Position numbers and translations under genes: made by a program. A stretch of DNA of 64,000 nt, taken from assembly GCF_021347895.1 (NCBI RefSeq), contig NC_067117.1, forward strand, positions 30,696,067 through 30,760,066. Reading direction: 5' to 3'. Shown here one piece after another: positions 51,778-64,000 of the stretch; the stretch's first letter is position 1, and each line of letters opens with the position of its first letter. Source of the stretch: Acanthochromis polyacanthus (lineage: Eukaryota > Chordata > Actinopteri > Pomacentridae). The notes beneath the pieces were generated by a model. That model did no database searches, was not told where the DNA came from, and saw nothing but the letters and a program-made list of their open reading frames with translations.

Positions 51778-54700
51778 GAAGTACGTATTAGCAGTAAAAA
51801 TGTCAATCTTGGTGTCAAACAAAGTGCCTTTGTCTTTCAAATTTTAATTAAAAAAGCCACTAATCAGCATTTATCCTTCAGACTTTTTAAGATTGAGTTG
51901 TGACTACATGGGGAAAGACGGCCACATTACGGGCAAAATTACACATTTTATCAACAAAAAGTGGATAACTGGAACAATGAAGCACATCAGATCTGATACT
52001 TGGCCGGGAAGATGACCGGTGGACCTCTTGAAAGTTGTTTTGGTGCCGAAACTTTCCAAAAATGTGAAGTCAGAAGCAAGAGTAGAATGAAAATGTGAAA
52101 ATAACAATTCCGCAGGACATGATCTCCAGTCTCCCGGGTGAAAGTTCAGCAATTGGCTTGCACCAACACTGACCCTTCACCTCTGAGTATGAACTGCAAT
52201 ACTGTTTCAAAGAACATTTGTTTGTCTAATCTATTGGCATCATCATCACGTAATGAAGTGCCTACTGATCCTACCAGTAGATGGAGGAGGATGTATACTA
52301 ACTATATCTATGGAGTGATAACAAATTCATTTAGTGGTTCATCTATAATTCTGCGGTTTTTATGCATGTTGCCCCTGTTTTCATGCATGCAACTCTGTGA
52401 TTTGATGGTACATTTGGGAAGAATATCTGACAGAATTAACAAATATTTATCATGCATTGAACAAAAAGGCCTTTTCTCAATCAAAACGAGATGCTTCTGA
52501 CTTTTCTGTTCTCTTTATAAATGCGCTTCTTCCAGGACACATCTAAAATTCGGTATCAGTAATGAGAATATCCCGTTGTTAGATCTTCGCTGTTCAAAAT
52601 GTCAAAAGCATTTTAACTTTCGTGAATGTGATTCAAGTATTTGACCTTTTCTTCAAGTGCGGCGCTGTCTGTTGCTTCTGAAAGATCTAAAAAAAATAAA
52701 AGAACCGCTTCCAAAAAAATAAAAGATGTGACCTCAACAGCAACAGCCGGCTCACTTACCTTTCTGTGCCTGTATAAATCCTGCCGTTGTTCCAGCGTCT
52801 CCGCTAGCGGGAGAAGCTAACGAGATGCTAAGTCATGCATGACCCCGGGTGCAATCCATCAGCTCCGCTCTCATTCACTTCTGCTGGCTTTCTGCAGAAC
52901 TGAACACAGAATGAAGACATATGGAAAATCGTACCTGTACTGTGAAACAAGATGGAGCAGTTTTTGGAGATTGCAACGGCACCTCTTGTAACAGTACAAA
53001 ACTAAAAAGAAAAACACTTTGGCTGTTTTCACAATAAGCTTTATAGTGGGCTACTTTTCACTACATGCTGTATTCACCTGAAATAAAGACGAAGATTCAG
53101 TGTGATTTCGGTGTCATAAAATCCTGAATAATACGAGAGTTTCAGTGAATACTTTGTGAAATACTTCTTCATTAATTAATTGAACTTTTGTTGAAACATT
53201 GGATATTTTGCAAGGAATTCTATTTCCACCAGCTGGCTCAATAAGTTCATAGCAAAATTTTTTGTCAGATTCCGCTCTCGCCCTTGGTTGCAGCCTTGTG
53301 AATCATAAATAGACTGAATAAAGGCTTCAGGAGACACCATACTAGCACAGACTCTGGTGAATTAGGGCAGGCATGTTGTTATTTAGGAGTAAAACTATTT
53401 TACCTCCTGACCTGCTGGGAAAACATGAAGCATGTCTTTCATACTACAGGTGGCTATAGTAGTTTTTATTAATCATTTTTTAAAAATATATTATGAATGG
53501 AATTGGGCAGCATAAAGAACCAGATGTACATAAATGTAAATTTAAGCTCCTTTAATCCCTATGTGCCAAATTATTTAAAGCGGTGAATTATGCGGAAAAT
53601 TGTGGTAAGAAATTAATTTGAAAAAAATGCTCTCACAAATATCCTCTGTTTAGAAGCCAAAACTGCAAGGGAAAACTTACAGCTTGTTACCAATGTGTCC
53701 ACAAAACTCTAAATCTCTTCTTTCCATCAAGTAGCAACCTCCAAGGCTAAAAACTGAAACCAGCACAAACCTGCAGTTCCCCCAATGGCCTCTAGAGGCT
53801 GACTCTCAAAGTGAGTCAATCCCCATAGACTCTCGTGTTAAAATGCATAAATTTACAACAATAATAAACATGTTTACAGCCTGGTACAAAAAACTGTCTT
53901 GGTCTCAATACTTCTTTTACCTGTCCATGACTACTGTGCAAGGGGAGAATTTTTATGCAAGTCATCCAGTCAAATTATATTAGGCTTTGAAGTTATCAAT
54001 AATTAAGGGCATGGCTGCCTTTACTACATAGGCTTCATGCATCTTTATGAACAACCTGTTTCAATTTACTTTTACAGTTATGCTGAATACACAAATTTAC
54101 AATCAGGACCATAGTTGAGTTCATTTTAGGGAACTGCCCAGTGTTGGAATGTTTAAGATACATGATTGAAAATGTCAGGGTTTTGACGCTTTTTAACTTT
54201 AAAAAAATTGCATTGGAGTATAATGAACACATGAATTAATAATTCAGCTTGTATAACACACATATATAATGAGCAAATGAGAATTTTAAAAAAAAACACA
54301 GAACATGAAATGTAAATTCAAGCAGAAGGCCACTGAGGGACAGATGTTATTTATGGAGAATTCATTTGGAAAATAGTGTTTGAGTAGTTCTGGTACTGCT
54401 GTAGTGTTTTAATTTCACGGAGCTATATTAGCTAAACTATTCTTATACTTCCAGTGGTTTTAAAAGTTAAAAAAATAGAAATATTAATTAAAAGAGTGAG
54501 ATCTAACATAAATACAGACACAGTGAAAGGATGAATTGATGACTGATTTTTTTTATTTTATACATGTAGTTTTAATAAGAATACAGGTGTACTCAAACAC
54601 TACATTACAAAAAGAGCTACGAGTTGATTTCACTTCACTTCACAGATATTTATGTCATTTCATTGGCAGAAATAACTAAATATAGCAACATGAGAATTAA

Positions 54701-55300
54701 AAAGTGGCAAAAAAGAGAGATCTTTAAAGGAGCAAGCAATGAAATGATTCACTGTGAATCCCCCTCTGGTCCCACACCAAAGCATCACTCTGAACTCTAC
54801 TGAAGGACAAGGCTCCTAATTGGATGTAATGAAGTTAAAGTGGAGTCGGTGTTTCTGCTGACTGGCCTCTAAAAAGCACCAAAGGCAGTTAAAAAGAAGA
54901 GTGGAAGTGAGGACAGATATGGAGGGGAGGGCAACCGGGGTAGACAGGGGGTTAAGGAATGAAGAAAGAAAAAGAATAGGAAGATATTTGGAGGAGACGA
55001 AGTTGAAAAGCGTGACAGCCCCATATAAGTAAAGATTATTGTATAGAAGGTAAAAATAAGGATATTAACAGGTAATACTTGCTTGTATAGTTTTTCTCGA
55101 GAACACTGAAAGACGCTTTACAAAGCAAGCATATTTGTGAAAGATAATCAAATATAATTAAGAAAGGTTAAGTATAGAAAAAAGGATTCTGACTTCTAGG
55201 CAACAGTGAAAAGGTGTATTTTTATGGATTTCTTCAATGAGGAGGATTGTCTGTTCCTTGTATAGACTTCAAGACTGTTTTTTATGGGAAAAAATAACTA
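51778..55300. other. Intergenic, no gene seen
   Basis: AT-rich sequence with only scattered short frames lacking splice-site support or known motifs. No repeat with defined ends was seen. Confidence 0.5.
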
Positions 55301-55500
55301 TATACACACATGGACAAAATTGTTAGTACCCTTGGTTGATGGAAGAAAAACCCACAATGGTCACAGAAATAATTTGAATCTGACAAAAGTAATAATATAT
55401 AAAAATTTTATGAAAATTAACCAATGAAAATCAGATGGCTTAAAATAATTATTTTAAAAAATAAACTCGTGAAAAAGGCCTGGACAAAAATGATGATGTG
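55301..55500. mobile_element. Tc1-like transposon end, truncated
   Basis: The words tatacacacatggacaaaat and tgttagtacccttgg are a vertebrate Tc1/mariner terminal repeat that I recognise. Following sequence (ggaagaaaaacccacaatgg) continues the same family, but the other terminus was not found and A-rich low-complexity sequence follows. Confidence 0.5.
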
Positions 55501-55970
55501 GTTAAAATATTAGAAAAATGCAGAAAAAAATTCCAGTGTTTGAAAATTTGTAAAAATAAAATAAAATAAAAAAATATACAAATGTCAAAGAAATATGAAT
55601 ACAATATGAGAAAAATATATTAAATGTCAGTAAACTTGAATAAAAATAGCAGAAAAAACATGAACAAAATATCCAAAACTGTTCAAATGAAAATAAACTG
55701 TCAATGTATGCGTGTTTTTCTAATATTGTAGGGATACCTGTAAAAAAAAAAGAACCAAAAAAAACAAAGCAATAAAATGTCTGACAATATAATAATATTG
55801 TTTTTGCTATTACTATTATCATTAGTAGTAGTATTATAAGGAAAAATAATAAAATATCTCAATGTTCATTTTAATTGAAAAAAATGTCCAAATGTCAGAA
55901 TTTTAAGAAATATTCAAAAAAATATAAGAAAAAACTATTAAATGTCAGAAAACTTAAAACAGCAGGATAA
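55501..55970. repeat. A-rich low-complexity sequence
   Basis: Runs of a, aaaat and related words (aaatgtcagaa, aaaaatataagaaaaa) recur. The Phe/Tyr-rich frames on the - strand come from this composition. Confidence 0.7.
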
Positions 55971-56339
55971 TACTGAACTGTGTGTTAGTGTGTATGCATT
56001 GTTGTAGTAGCACTGGGATACTAGAGATTAAAAACAGACAGACAAGCAAGCAAACCAACAAAAAAACAGGGCTATCACAAAACCTAATAAAATTTTACAA
56101 CTGGTAAAATCATACAACTTGTTTCATCATGTCAGAAAACAGTTATTTGTATTTTGTTTTCTGCTTAACCGTTGCGGTGATAAAGTCGACACAAGGCTGC
56201 TTAAATAGTCTTTCACTACAGTAAATTGGAAACAAACAACAATAAAATAGCTACTCCCCAAACAGCTGTTAGCATCGAACAAAAATAATACTCCTGATTT
56301 GAACTCAATCACTGTGTATTAGTTATACGTAAGTGGTGA

Positions 56340-56690
56340 CATATTTCCTAAAATCACAACCTCAAAAAGCTGCTTTTCCACAAATTTTTCTTGAATTATT
56401 TGACATTTACACTTATGTATCAAAACATGTTCAAACAAGAAATTTTGCCAAACTTGGACCGCCCGGCGACAAAGATGACCCCTGTGACCTTGAAAATGAG
56501 GTCACGGTCACCAAATGCGAACTTGACCTGTGTCTTATTATGGTACACCTGTGTACCAAATATGGTGAGGCTACATCAATATTTGATCGAGTTATCGCGC
56601 GGAAACCAAATTGTTACAGACAAGCAAGCAAGACCATGCAGCTGAAAACAATACCTTCCGGAAAACGCAGTTTTGCCGGGCGGTAAATAT
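56340..56690. repeat. Old dispersed repeat (gene-like frames not supported)
   Basis: Words such as cttgaaaatgaggtcacggt, ccaaatatggtgaggctac and gagttatcgcgcgga are familiar from repeats spread in many animal genomes. The two overlapping + frames in it (about 84 and 117 codons) show no domain. The class is unknown; no ends were defined. Confidence 0.4.
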
Positions 56691-58427
56691 GCACAATATT
56701 TATTAGTTGCAGGTCAGAGATGAGAAGTCTGAGTTTTTCAATGAAATTCAAAGTGTTACAGTCTGCTTTTTTCTGCCTCTTTAAGAACAAAATATAAATA
56801 TGCAGTCACATTTAGAAAACCAAAAAAACAGCACAAATGTAACAAATGACCTCATCCCGAATAGCAGCATGTGAAATTTCCAAATCCAGTTCATTCTGAT
56901 TTAAATTAAAACCTTCTGAATCTTGGCTACACTTTAAAAAAATATTAAATTACTGAAGCTGATGAATTACAGTTTTTCTCAACTGCTAGGACACTGTTCC
57001 TCAAAAATAGCACACATTTCCCAACACATTGCACACAATTTTCTTTATTTGAACACAACTCACAAAACACTGCACTCTTGTGTGAAAAGTGCACTGTCAA
57101 ATTTTGACCTTTGTTTTCAAAATGAGGACACACGAAGCAAAAGGAGGACACTGAACTGCTAAACACACCCCTCTGACTTGTAGTCAATGTTGACAGCCTC
57201 CTGTTCCTGCTCTTTTGTTTTAGGGCATTTTGAAATGACAATGCCGAAGCAAGGGCTGTGAGTTCCTTTTGTTTTCTCTTCCCGGTAACACTGTATCCCC
57301 GTTTCTTACAAAAATCTTTCTAAACATCGACTGTACAACGCTCAAAGTATTCAAGATCTGTATCGTGCTCGGCCATGTTTACAGATCTGGGGTGACCTGA
57401 CCTTTGACTTGGACCAGCATGCTTTGCGTGCTGCGAGATGCTGAATCCGCTTATTGAGAAACACTGTAAAACACACACAAAGAGGACTGTTTTTGTAACA
57501 TTTTCATATATCAAATGAAAAATGATTTGTGTTAACATGCCTTTGTAAAGTGAATTAATCGAAGCCCCATTGTTTCGGATGTTTGGTGAATAATTTTTAC
57601 TCGGCTTTCACTTTGTCTCCGTGCAGCCTCCAGCCATCCGACAGCACAATGAACCCGTTAACAGAACGGCGCTGACTGAATAGCGAACAGCGTCTGATGT
57701 TTTTGACTCCACACTCTCGTGACACTTGATCTGGATATGAAAGAGCTCAGCGGCCGGTCTGGTCAAGCGAAGCCTTTTCTTCTTCCCTCCAGGAAGGCAA
57801 TTAATTGAAACAGAAAGAGAGACGAAAATGGACACCGGGAAATAATGGTCATGTAGTCAGCGCAAAGTGTTTTGCAGCAAAGCAGTGGAAATGTCAGTTT
57901 ATTGTCTAGAAATAGGAGGAACATGATTTTCATAAAAAGCTTTTTTTGTCTGCATACAGTAAATAGGTGAGCATAATTCCCCTGAACAGAATAAACCAAA
58001 TATTTGAAGACACTGTGACATGTCAGTTATTAAAGACTTTTGAACACATATTTGTGAGACACCATTATACTCTCTGGATGAATTTGTTGGGAAAATGACA
58101 TCCCAGCGAATAGTGTGCATCTAACAGCTCTGAGAACAAGACAGAAAAAAATGAAAATACTTCTCTTGTTGAGTCATATTCATCCCGTCTCACTCGTGAA
58201 AATGTTAGAAACCATCATTCAAAGATGAAAACCAATTATACAGTATGTTTTTCTTTCTTTAAGCCCACTGAAGTCCTAACAATTTCTCAATGTTTTTTTT
58301 TTTTGCTCCCTCATTTTCACTCACTGTTAGTTCAGTTTTCACTGCAGAATTACGTCCTGCATCTCCATGGAAACAGCACAACTATGGCTGGAAGGTGAGT
58401 GAAAATGTATTGTGTGCAATAACGTAA
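56691..58427. other. Intergenic, no gene seen
   Basis: AT-rich sequence. I found no exon with splice-site support, RNA gene or bounded repeat. Confidence 0.5.
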
Positions 58428-59239
58428 TAGCTGCCAGTGACGTAATAATTTTAGCCATTTTACATGGAATGAAGCCAAAACCGTAAAAACTTGCCAATAA
58501 TGCAATAAAGTTTTTTGTTTAATGTAATAAGTTGGTACGTTATTAGTTGGTTATTATGTTAATGGCCTAAGAGAAAAAATAATCCTTTGAAAGTGTATTA
58601 GCTGCAGCCAATAATGTAATAACACATAAACAGAACTGCAATTCTTATCTTTTGTATAAGAGATGTACTTGCAGAGAGCCTAGAAATAAACAGAAGATGA
58701 CTGTTCAATTTGCTTTATGAGACTCTTCAACACTGCTGGATGCAACAGTGAGCTAAGTTTACATATTAAACAGTTTTTTTGGCAAGGACAGCCGATGGAT
58801 GGAAGCCTGGATTCTTCTCAGTAATGTACAAAATTAGGGACATTTACTTGAATAAGCAAAGGCAGTTACAACCATAATTAAAGAGAGTTAGAGCTACATG
58901 GGATGTATCCTTAAAGAATGAAAAATGACGACTGTGCCGTTCACTATACCTATTTTTAATGAGAAAACTGCACAAAAATTGCAAAAAGATCTTTTATTTC
59001 CAAGAAACGCAGTCCTATTTATGTATTATTACATTATTGGCTTTAGTTATTACATTTTCAAATATCTTTTAAAAAGATTTTTAATGTGAGTCCATAATAA
59101 CCAATAACGTAAAAACTTATTGCATTATTGGCGTTTTTTTTTTTTTATGTTTTTGGGTTTATTACATTTCAAATGGCCAAATGTATTACATTATTGGCTG
59201 GTAAGACATTATTGGCCATTATTACATTACTGGTTGCTA
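58428..59239. mobile_element. Inverted-symmetry element built of ccaataatgtaataa words
   Basis: The left end tagctgccagtgacgtaata and the reverse complement of the right end, tagcaaccagtaatgtaata, match at most positions. Between them variants of caataatgtaataa and its reverse complement ttattacattattgg occur many times, mostly forward on the left and reversed on the right (for example near 58605, 59010, 59105 and 59190). No convincing target duplication was found. Class unknown; probably a non-autonomous DNA transposon. Confidence 0.5.
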
Positions 59240-60097
59240 CATGTTCTTTAATATTTAAGACATAACTGCAACTGCTGCACATATGTCACTGCTAAAAATG
59301 AATACGTTAAATGTTAAATACACCAACTGTTCTGCTGATAATGAGGGGAAAAAATGCTGTTATATTTATCAGAGGTCATGAAAACTTTATTTCATATACC
59401 ATTTTCATGCAGTTTTTTTAAAGGTTAAAAATTATATTTTACAGTAAAATAAGGAATGAAGCAGATTTTTTTAAAACCGCAAAATCAACAGTATTAATAC
59501 ACTGTTTTACCATAAATGAAGAAAAATGTTTTATGGTAATTTTACGGAAGCATTCAGGAAACCACAGTTGCCAGAATTTAACCGTAAAAGTAGCATTTAT
59601 TTATTCATTTCATTTTATTTTGCAGTGCTGCTGTGTAAATGTGACTAAAACTGGCTCTGAGACTGAGAGACTCTACGTACAGACAAGTAAATAACGTGCT
59701 AATTGAGTTACAGTAAAAACGCCCGGTTTATTGAACAGCAGTTATACTATTAGTTTCACGGAAATCAGCCAAATTGTCTCCGCTATGTAGTTATCTCCAT
59801 TGTTGGAGGCTGACAGCGGCGATGATTATTATTCAGCCAAACTGTCTGGAAAGCGCAGCTCCTCGACAGGGCTTTGGGCAGAGTTCACGGACTCCCATTA
59901 AGGAGCTCAGTATCACACGGCACATGCAGCCAGACTTATTCAGTGTCAGGGAAGTGAAAGTGAAGCCTTTTGTGCGGCGGAGATGTGTGCAACTGACTCC
60001 AACACTAATTTCAGAGTGCTTACTTAGGCTTGCCAAGCTTAACGAAGCCTATTAGCCTATGGAGGGAATCCTTCTATGGTAATTGTGGCTTAGAAAG

Positions 60098-60138
<41 letters not shown>

Positions 60139-61741
60139 GTGTGCAGGGGAGTGTGTCTGCATTTGAGAAGTCGAGGTTAAGAGATGGAGAGGCGTGAAGA
60201 AAGAGAACAATTGGAGGTGAAAAAAGTGACATGAAGACAAGTAGAATGAGAGAAATGGAGTTTAACAGCAGAAATATATAGAGTAGAATACTACTATAGT
60301 CAGTTTGAAGCCAAACAGTGCAGATTTCACACTCTTTTTACTCCCGTTTGATCAATAATGCTATAATTCTCACATTTCAGTCAATGATTTCCTCGTTTCA
60401 CACCCATCAAGAGTTGATTTGTCAAAGTCGTGCGCCGACAGGTTATCACACAAAGCAAATTAAAGGTAATACAAGTCGATTAAACACCAATAAAGTGAAA
60501 TAGTAATGAACAAAATCAAACCTGCGTGTCACAGCAGTGGTGCTATTAGAAGTTGTTTCAACTATTTTCTTAGTTTTTTGACGCATTTTGGTTCCAAAAA
60601 ACGTGCTTTTACTGCTGAGACGAACACATTGGAGGTGATTTTTTTCCATCTGTCTCCTACTTCTTACCCCATCTGTCAATACAAAGACACTCTGAAAGCA
60701 TGAGCTCAATGTGTCTGCAACAAAATTCCTGCAAATAAGGGCTGTGAAGTAAATGCAGCAGATTGTACTCCAAACTTTGACATTTTGCTTCAAATTTCTG
60801 CATTCTGGATATTTAAAAAAAAATGCTATTTACTGCTATGCTGCATGTAGCTTCTTTAAGAAACATCATTTTAAAAAGTTGTTGTACACTGTGTACAACA
60901 CTATACACACAGGTGTCACTCCACAATCATATAAGGTGATGTGATGTTTGAAAATGCATAATAATTAGCGTCAGGAAGGTACATTTCACAAAGCCAAAAC
61001 TGGAGACAAACACAGGAGGAAAGCTCCCATCGTCTTTGCTTCTCTGCCTCTTTGTTGTCAGCTGGTGTCATGCATTTTTGATCCAAGCAAAAAGCTTCCA
61101 GACAGGCAGAGACTTTAGGAGGAAACTCCTTTAGCAGGAGCTCTCCCGTGTGCTCTGCTTTGTCTGTGTGCATCTGCTTGCATCTACGCGTGAATTTGTG
61201 CCTGCAGAATTTGGAAACACGAAGCGGGAGGTCTGACATTAAATATAAACCTGGTGTTTGAGAGTAAAGAAAGACACAAAGGAGTGGAGGAGGGTAGCAA
61301 AACGAGAAAAATGGCATTGATTTTATCATAATAATGCTTCGACAGCTCTTTGCTTCAACTGATTTCTACAAACCAGAAAGTCAATATTGTTATAAATAAT
61401 GCATTTGACAACTAAATTATGATTATTGCCTCGTATTAGTCATGTTACTGCAGCATGGGAACATTTGAAATCTTATGAGAAGCAAAAAGCACAGAGAGAA
61501 ATATATTTGCCAGTTCATTCATGCATAACATTTTGGTACAAGAAAAGCACTAGTACTAGCACAGTACTCCGCCAGGCTGTTCATTTCTCCATATGGCATT
61601 GTCAGAAATACAGCATTTTGCTTAGAAATGCCGTATTTTGCTTAGAAATGCAGCATTTACTTATGATCTGAAAATCATAGCAACATAGAATGTGGCCATT
61701 TAATATAGATTTACCCACAAATAAAATGACGTTGCCTTGCT
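59240..61741. other. Intergenic, no gene seen
   Basis: Holds a GT microsatellite (about 60100-60136) and a small tandem duplication of attttgcttagaaatgc (61615-61655). No exon is supported. Confidence 0.5.
60099..60137. repeat. GT microsatellite
   Basis: About 18 uninterrupted gt units. Confidence 0.9.
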
Positions 61742-62590
61742 GAGCACAGGAGTGTGTTATGAATGTGTGCGTTATGTACGAACACCGAATCGTGTGACCT
61801 AAATATGGAGCAGGCCTCGGGAACTGATGAGACTCGGAAGCACCTCCACAATTTAATCAATTGTTCCTTGTGTCATTTACCATGCATACAGCCATGGCCA
61901 TAAGTTTGGACACAACATGACTTATGTCTGTTTTGATGTCTATTACAGAACATAACTAATATTTTTTGACAGCACCGGTTTAATTAGTCAACAAATCAAC
62001 AAGGGATATAATATTATCAATAAATTCCAACAACTGGAACAACTTTGTTCCCAAAACATAATATTAGAAGAAAATAACAAAAAAAAAAAAAAAAATGCAG
62101 TACTTTCACAACCGAATTTGGTAAGAATAACAAAATTACACCAAACTCTTTTGATGTTTTTTTTAATATGAAACTTAATATAGTTCTCAGGAGTTGTGTA
62201 CTGTATTGTAAGTGACAATTTTGTGGTATTTTCTAAGATTCACAAGCGTCATGGTACTTGTGTCCAAACTTATGGCCATGGCTGTAAGTCCCGATAAGTC
62301 TACAGCGGTGGATTTGTTGTAGGATCGCAAAACCAGGCAGCTGATGTAGTGTTTACTTCTTGTCATAGTTAGTGATGCCATGCTGCTATCTCGCGATGAT
62401 ACAGAAATCTTTAACAAATCCGTGCATCCAGACTATAAGCTGCATCACTGCCAAAATCTAATCACTTGGCCCTTGTGTCATTTCTGACCTTCTCTGAAAG
62501 TTTTATCAAAATCCGTTATTTTGTTTTTGAGTTATATTGCGAACAGACAGACAGACAGACAAACGTACACCGATCGTCACATAACTCTGC
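61742..62590. repeat. Dispersed repeat, copy interrupted by a TIR element
   Basis: The flanks 61742-61886 and 62287-62590 together correspond to 33781-34255, including ccgaatcgtgtgaccta, agtcccgataagtctac, tccagactataag and cagacagacagac. The interruption is the TIR element at 61887-62286. Confidence 0.75.
61887..62286. mobile_element. TA-flanked TIR element, copy 2
   Basis: Same structure as 28980-29376: tacagccatggccataagtt at the left and aacttatggccatggctgta at the right, and an interior nearly identical in order (aattccaacaactggaac, caccaaactcttttgatg). It differs mainly in the length of an A-run near 62080. TA flanks both ends, consistent with a TA target duplication. Confidence 0.85.
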
Positions 62591-64000
62591 TGTTTCTTGG
62601 CAGAATAATACACAAGCTATTTATTGCTAACAGCTTAACATATAGCACCTTAGGTAACCATATACTGTGTCAATATATGATCGCGGGACTTTCTGTAACA
62701 TAGTTGACATTTTTGCTGTTTTCAGGCCTAAAATCAACATGGCCGACTATAACCAAACACCACATGGCATTTTTAGAGAAACATTCTTCTAAATATTACA
62801 TATACAATTGAGTACAATTAAAACTGAAAATTATTTATATTACTATTTTATATTAAATAACTAAGAAAGCCTTGGAGTCTGGCCAGTCTTTTCTTCAGGA
62901 GGAAATGACATCATGTGGAGCAGGTCATGTGATCTGGAATTAACACACTTCCATGAGAGGTGTTTTTTTTGTAATGGGTAACTTAGTTGAAAGTGATTTC
63001 TCGGACACAGATACAATTGATTATTTGCCATATAAAATTTTAGATATTGCCAAAAAAGAAATATCTGTTATGATGATCTCAACTTAATAAAAACAGAACA
63101 ATCAAAACAGTTTTTGAATAATCTCATTTTATTATTGTTTAGCTAATTAGAAGGTGGTTGTTAATGAATTGGGATGGTTATTTAGTTGACATATTAGTGA
63201 TATCCACTCTTTTTTTTATCTTAAGTGATTGTTTTCCCATAATAAATAATTGTGGAGTTTTAGATTAATTTATTTTTTGCTTTTAATAAAATGTATGCAA
63301 GATATATCCCATAGTCTTCAAAAGTCCCTCGCTTATATATTGACTCTAGTATAGCATGACATTGGCCTCAGGTTGATTATAGCTGTAAATTTTCCCAAAA
63401 AAAGCTGAAGATCTTAAACTTCAAATTTCATTTAAAGGCTGAAATATTGTTAATTTTTTTTTATTCCTTGACAGATTTACCAATGTTTTATGGAAATAGC
63501 ACACACTAACAGTATCTGCGGCTTCATTTTGCCATTTTAAGTATGGTTCTTGCAGAGGAATGCACCTAAAAGAAATAACAAGCATTGCCAGTTTTTTGTA
63601 GGTTTACATGATCAGTGTACAAACACACTCATGATAACTTTTTTTTCCACACACACACACACACACTCATACCCAGAGGGAAAGAAAGCACAAAGTGTAC
63701 GCTCAGTGCAGAGCAGCGAGTGCGGCAGAGGGAACCCAACATCAGAGGGCCTGTTAACGCACCAAGGAGCATTTTGTCTCCTCAAACGACTTGGAGAATA
63801 CCAGACAAAATGACGCCGACTCTTCTGAAAAAGCAGCTGGAGAAAAGAGATGCTCGGCGCAGCTATCACTTTAGAGGGAATTTTATATCAGACAAACCTA
63901 ATCTAATGCTCCGCTCTTGTTTCAAATCTTCAGACTAGACGGCAACTCATTCTGATGAGGCTGGATCTGAGAAAGTCATGGGAACGAGAGGGAAAATGTA
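62591..64000. other. Intergenic, no gene seen
   Basis: AT-rich sequence with a short CA run at about 63650-63667. Frames around 63550-63940 overlap on both strands, show no known motif, and lack clear splice sites. Confidence 0.5.

Noticed and set aside
56333..56686. Frame of 117 codons on +
   Set aside because: The nucleotide sequence looks like a dispersed repeat, a second overlapping frame is equally open, and no domain is visible.
60916..61329. A 137-codon - strand frame
   Set aside because: No motif, low-complexity Pro/Phe start, and no flanking splice sites or conserved neighbours to support it.

Overview
This is eukaryotic, vertebrate nuclear DNA, almost certainly from a teleost fish. 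It shows short coding blocks with GT...AG splice sites, medium-sized introns, long GT/CA microsatellites, and many DNA transposons and SINE-like elements of types I know from teleost genomes. There are no operons, rRNA genes or CRISPR arrays, and I recognised no tRNA gene.

The only protein-coding gene I can support is the 3' part of a receptor-type protein tyrosine phosphatase of the R2B (MAM/Ig/FNIII) group, best matched to PTPRT. Twelve exons lie on the + strand between 1375 and 36051. They join without a frame break into 492 codons plus a stop: most of catalytic domain D1 (WPD loop, then the [10 protein letters not shown] signature split across an intron) and all of the pseudo-catalytic domain D2 (WPA in place of WPD, HCLTGGGRSG). 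The ectodomain, transmembrane segment and start of D1 lie upstream of the window. A 3' UTR of about 3.1 kb follows, with the best poly(A) signal at 39118-39123.

The introns (185 bp to 7.1 kb) carry mobile-element relics: a tRNA-related SINE with a 12-bp target duplication (4078-4396), a three-copy 0.3-kb tandem array (10581-11530), a small element with 19-bp near-identical flanking direct repeats (13124-13407), a TIR element carrying a RecQ-helicase P-loop fragment (15400-15991), a TTAA-type MITE nested in a TA-type MITE (22340-23051), a TIR element (28980-29376), and a hAT element with a decayed BED-finger reading frame (31286-32478).

From about 39.15 kb to the end I find no host gene. This 25-kb stretch holds repeats, including a 0.73-kb element with ~150-bp inverted arms (45937-46665), a second copy of the 28980 element inserted into another dispersed repeat (61742-62590), and an 0.8-kb inverted-symmetry element (58428-59239). 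The most unusual object is a 3.15-kb composite (48000-51150) with a perfect 6-bp target duplication. Its two long inverted arms carry complementary remnants of one integrase-like transposase and flank an unrelated GC-richer core.

All family assignments come from recognising motifs by eye. No database search was run.
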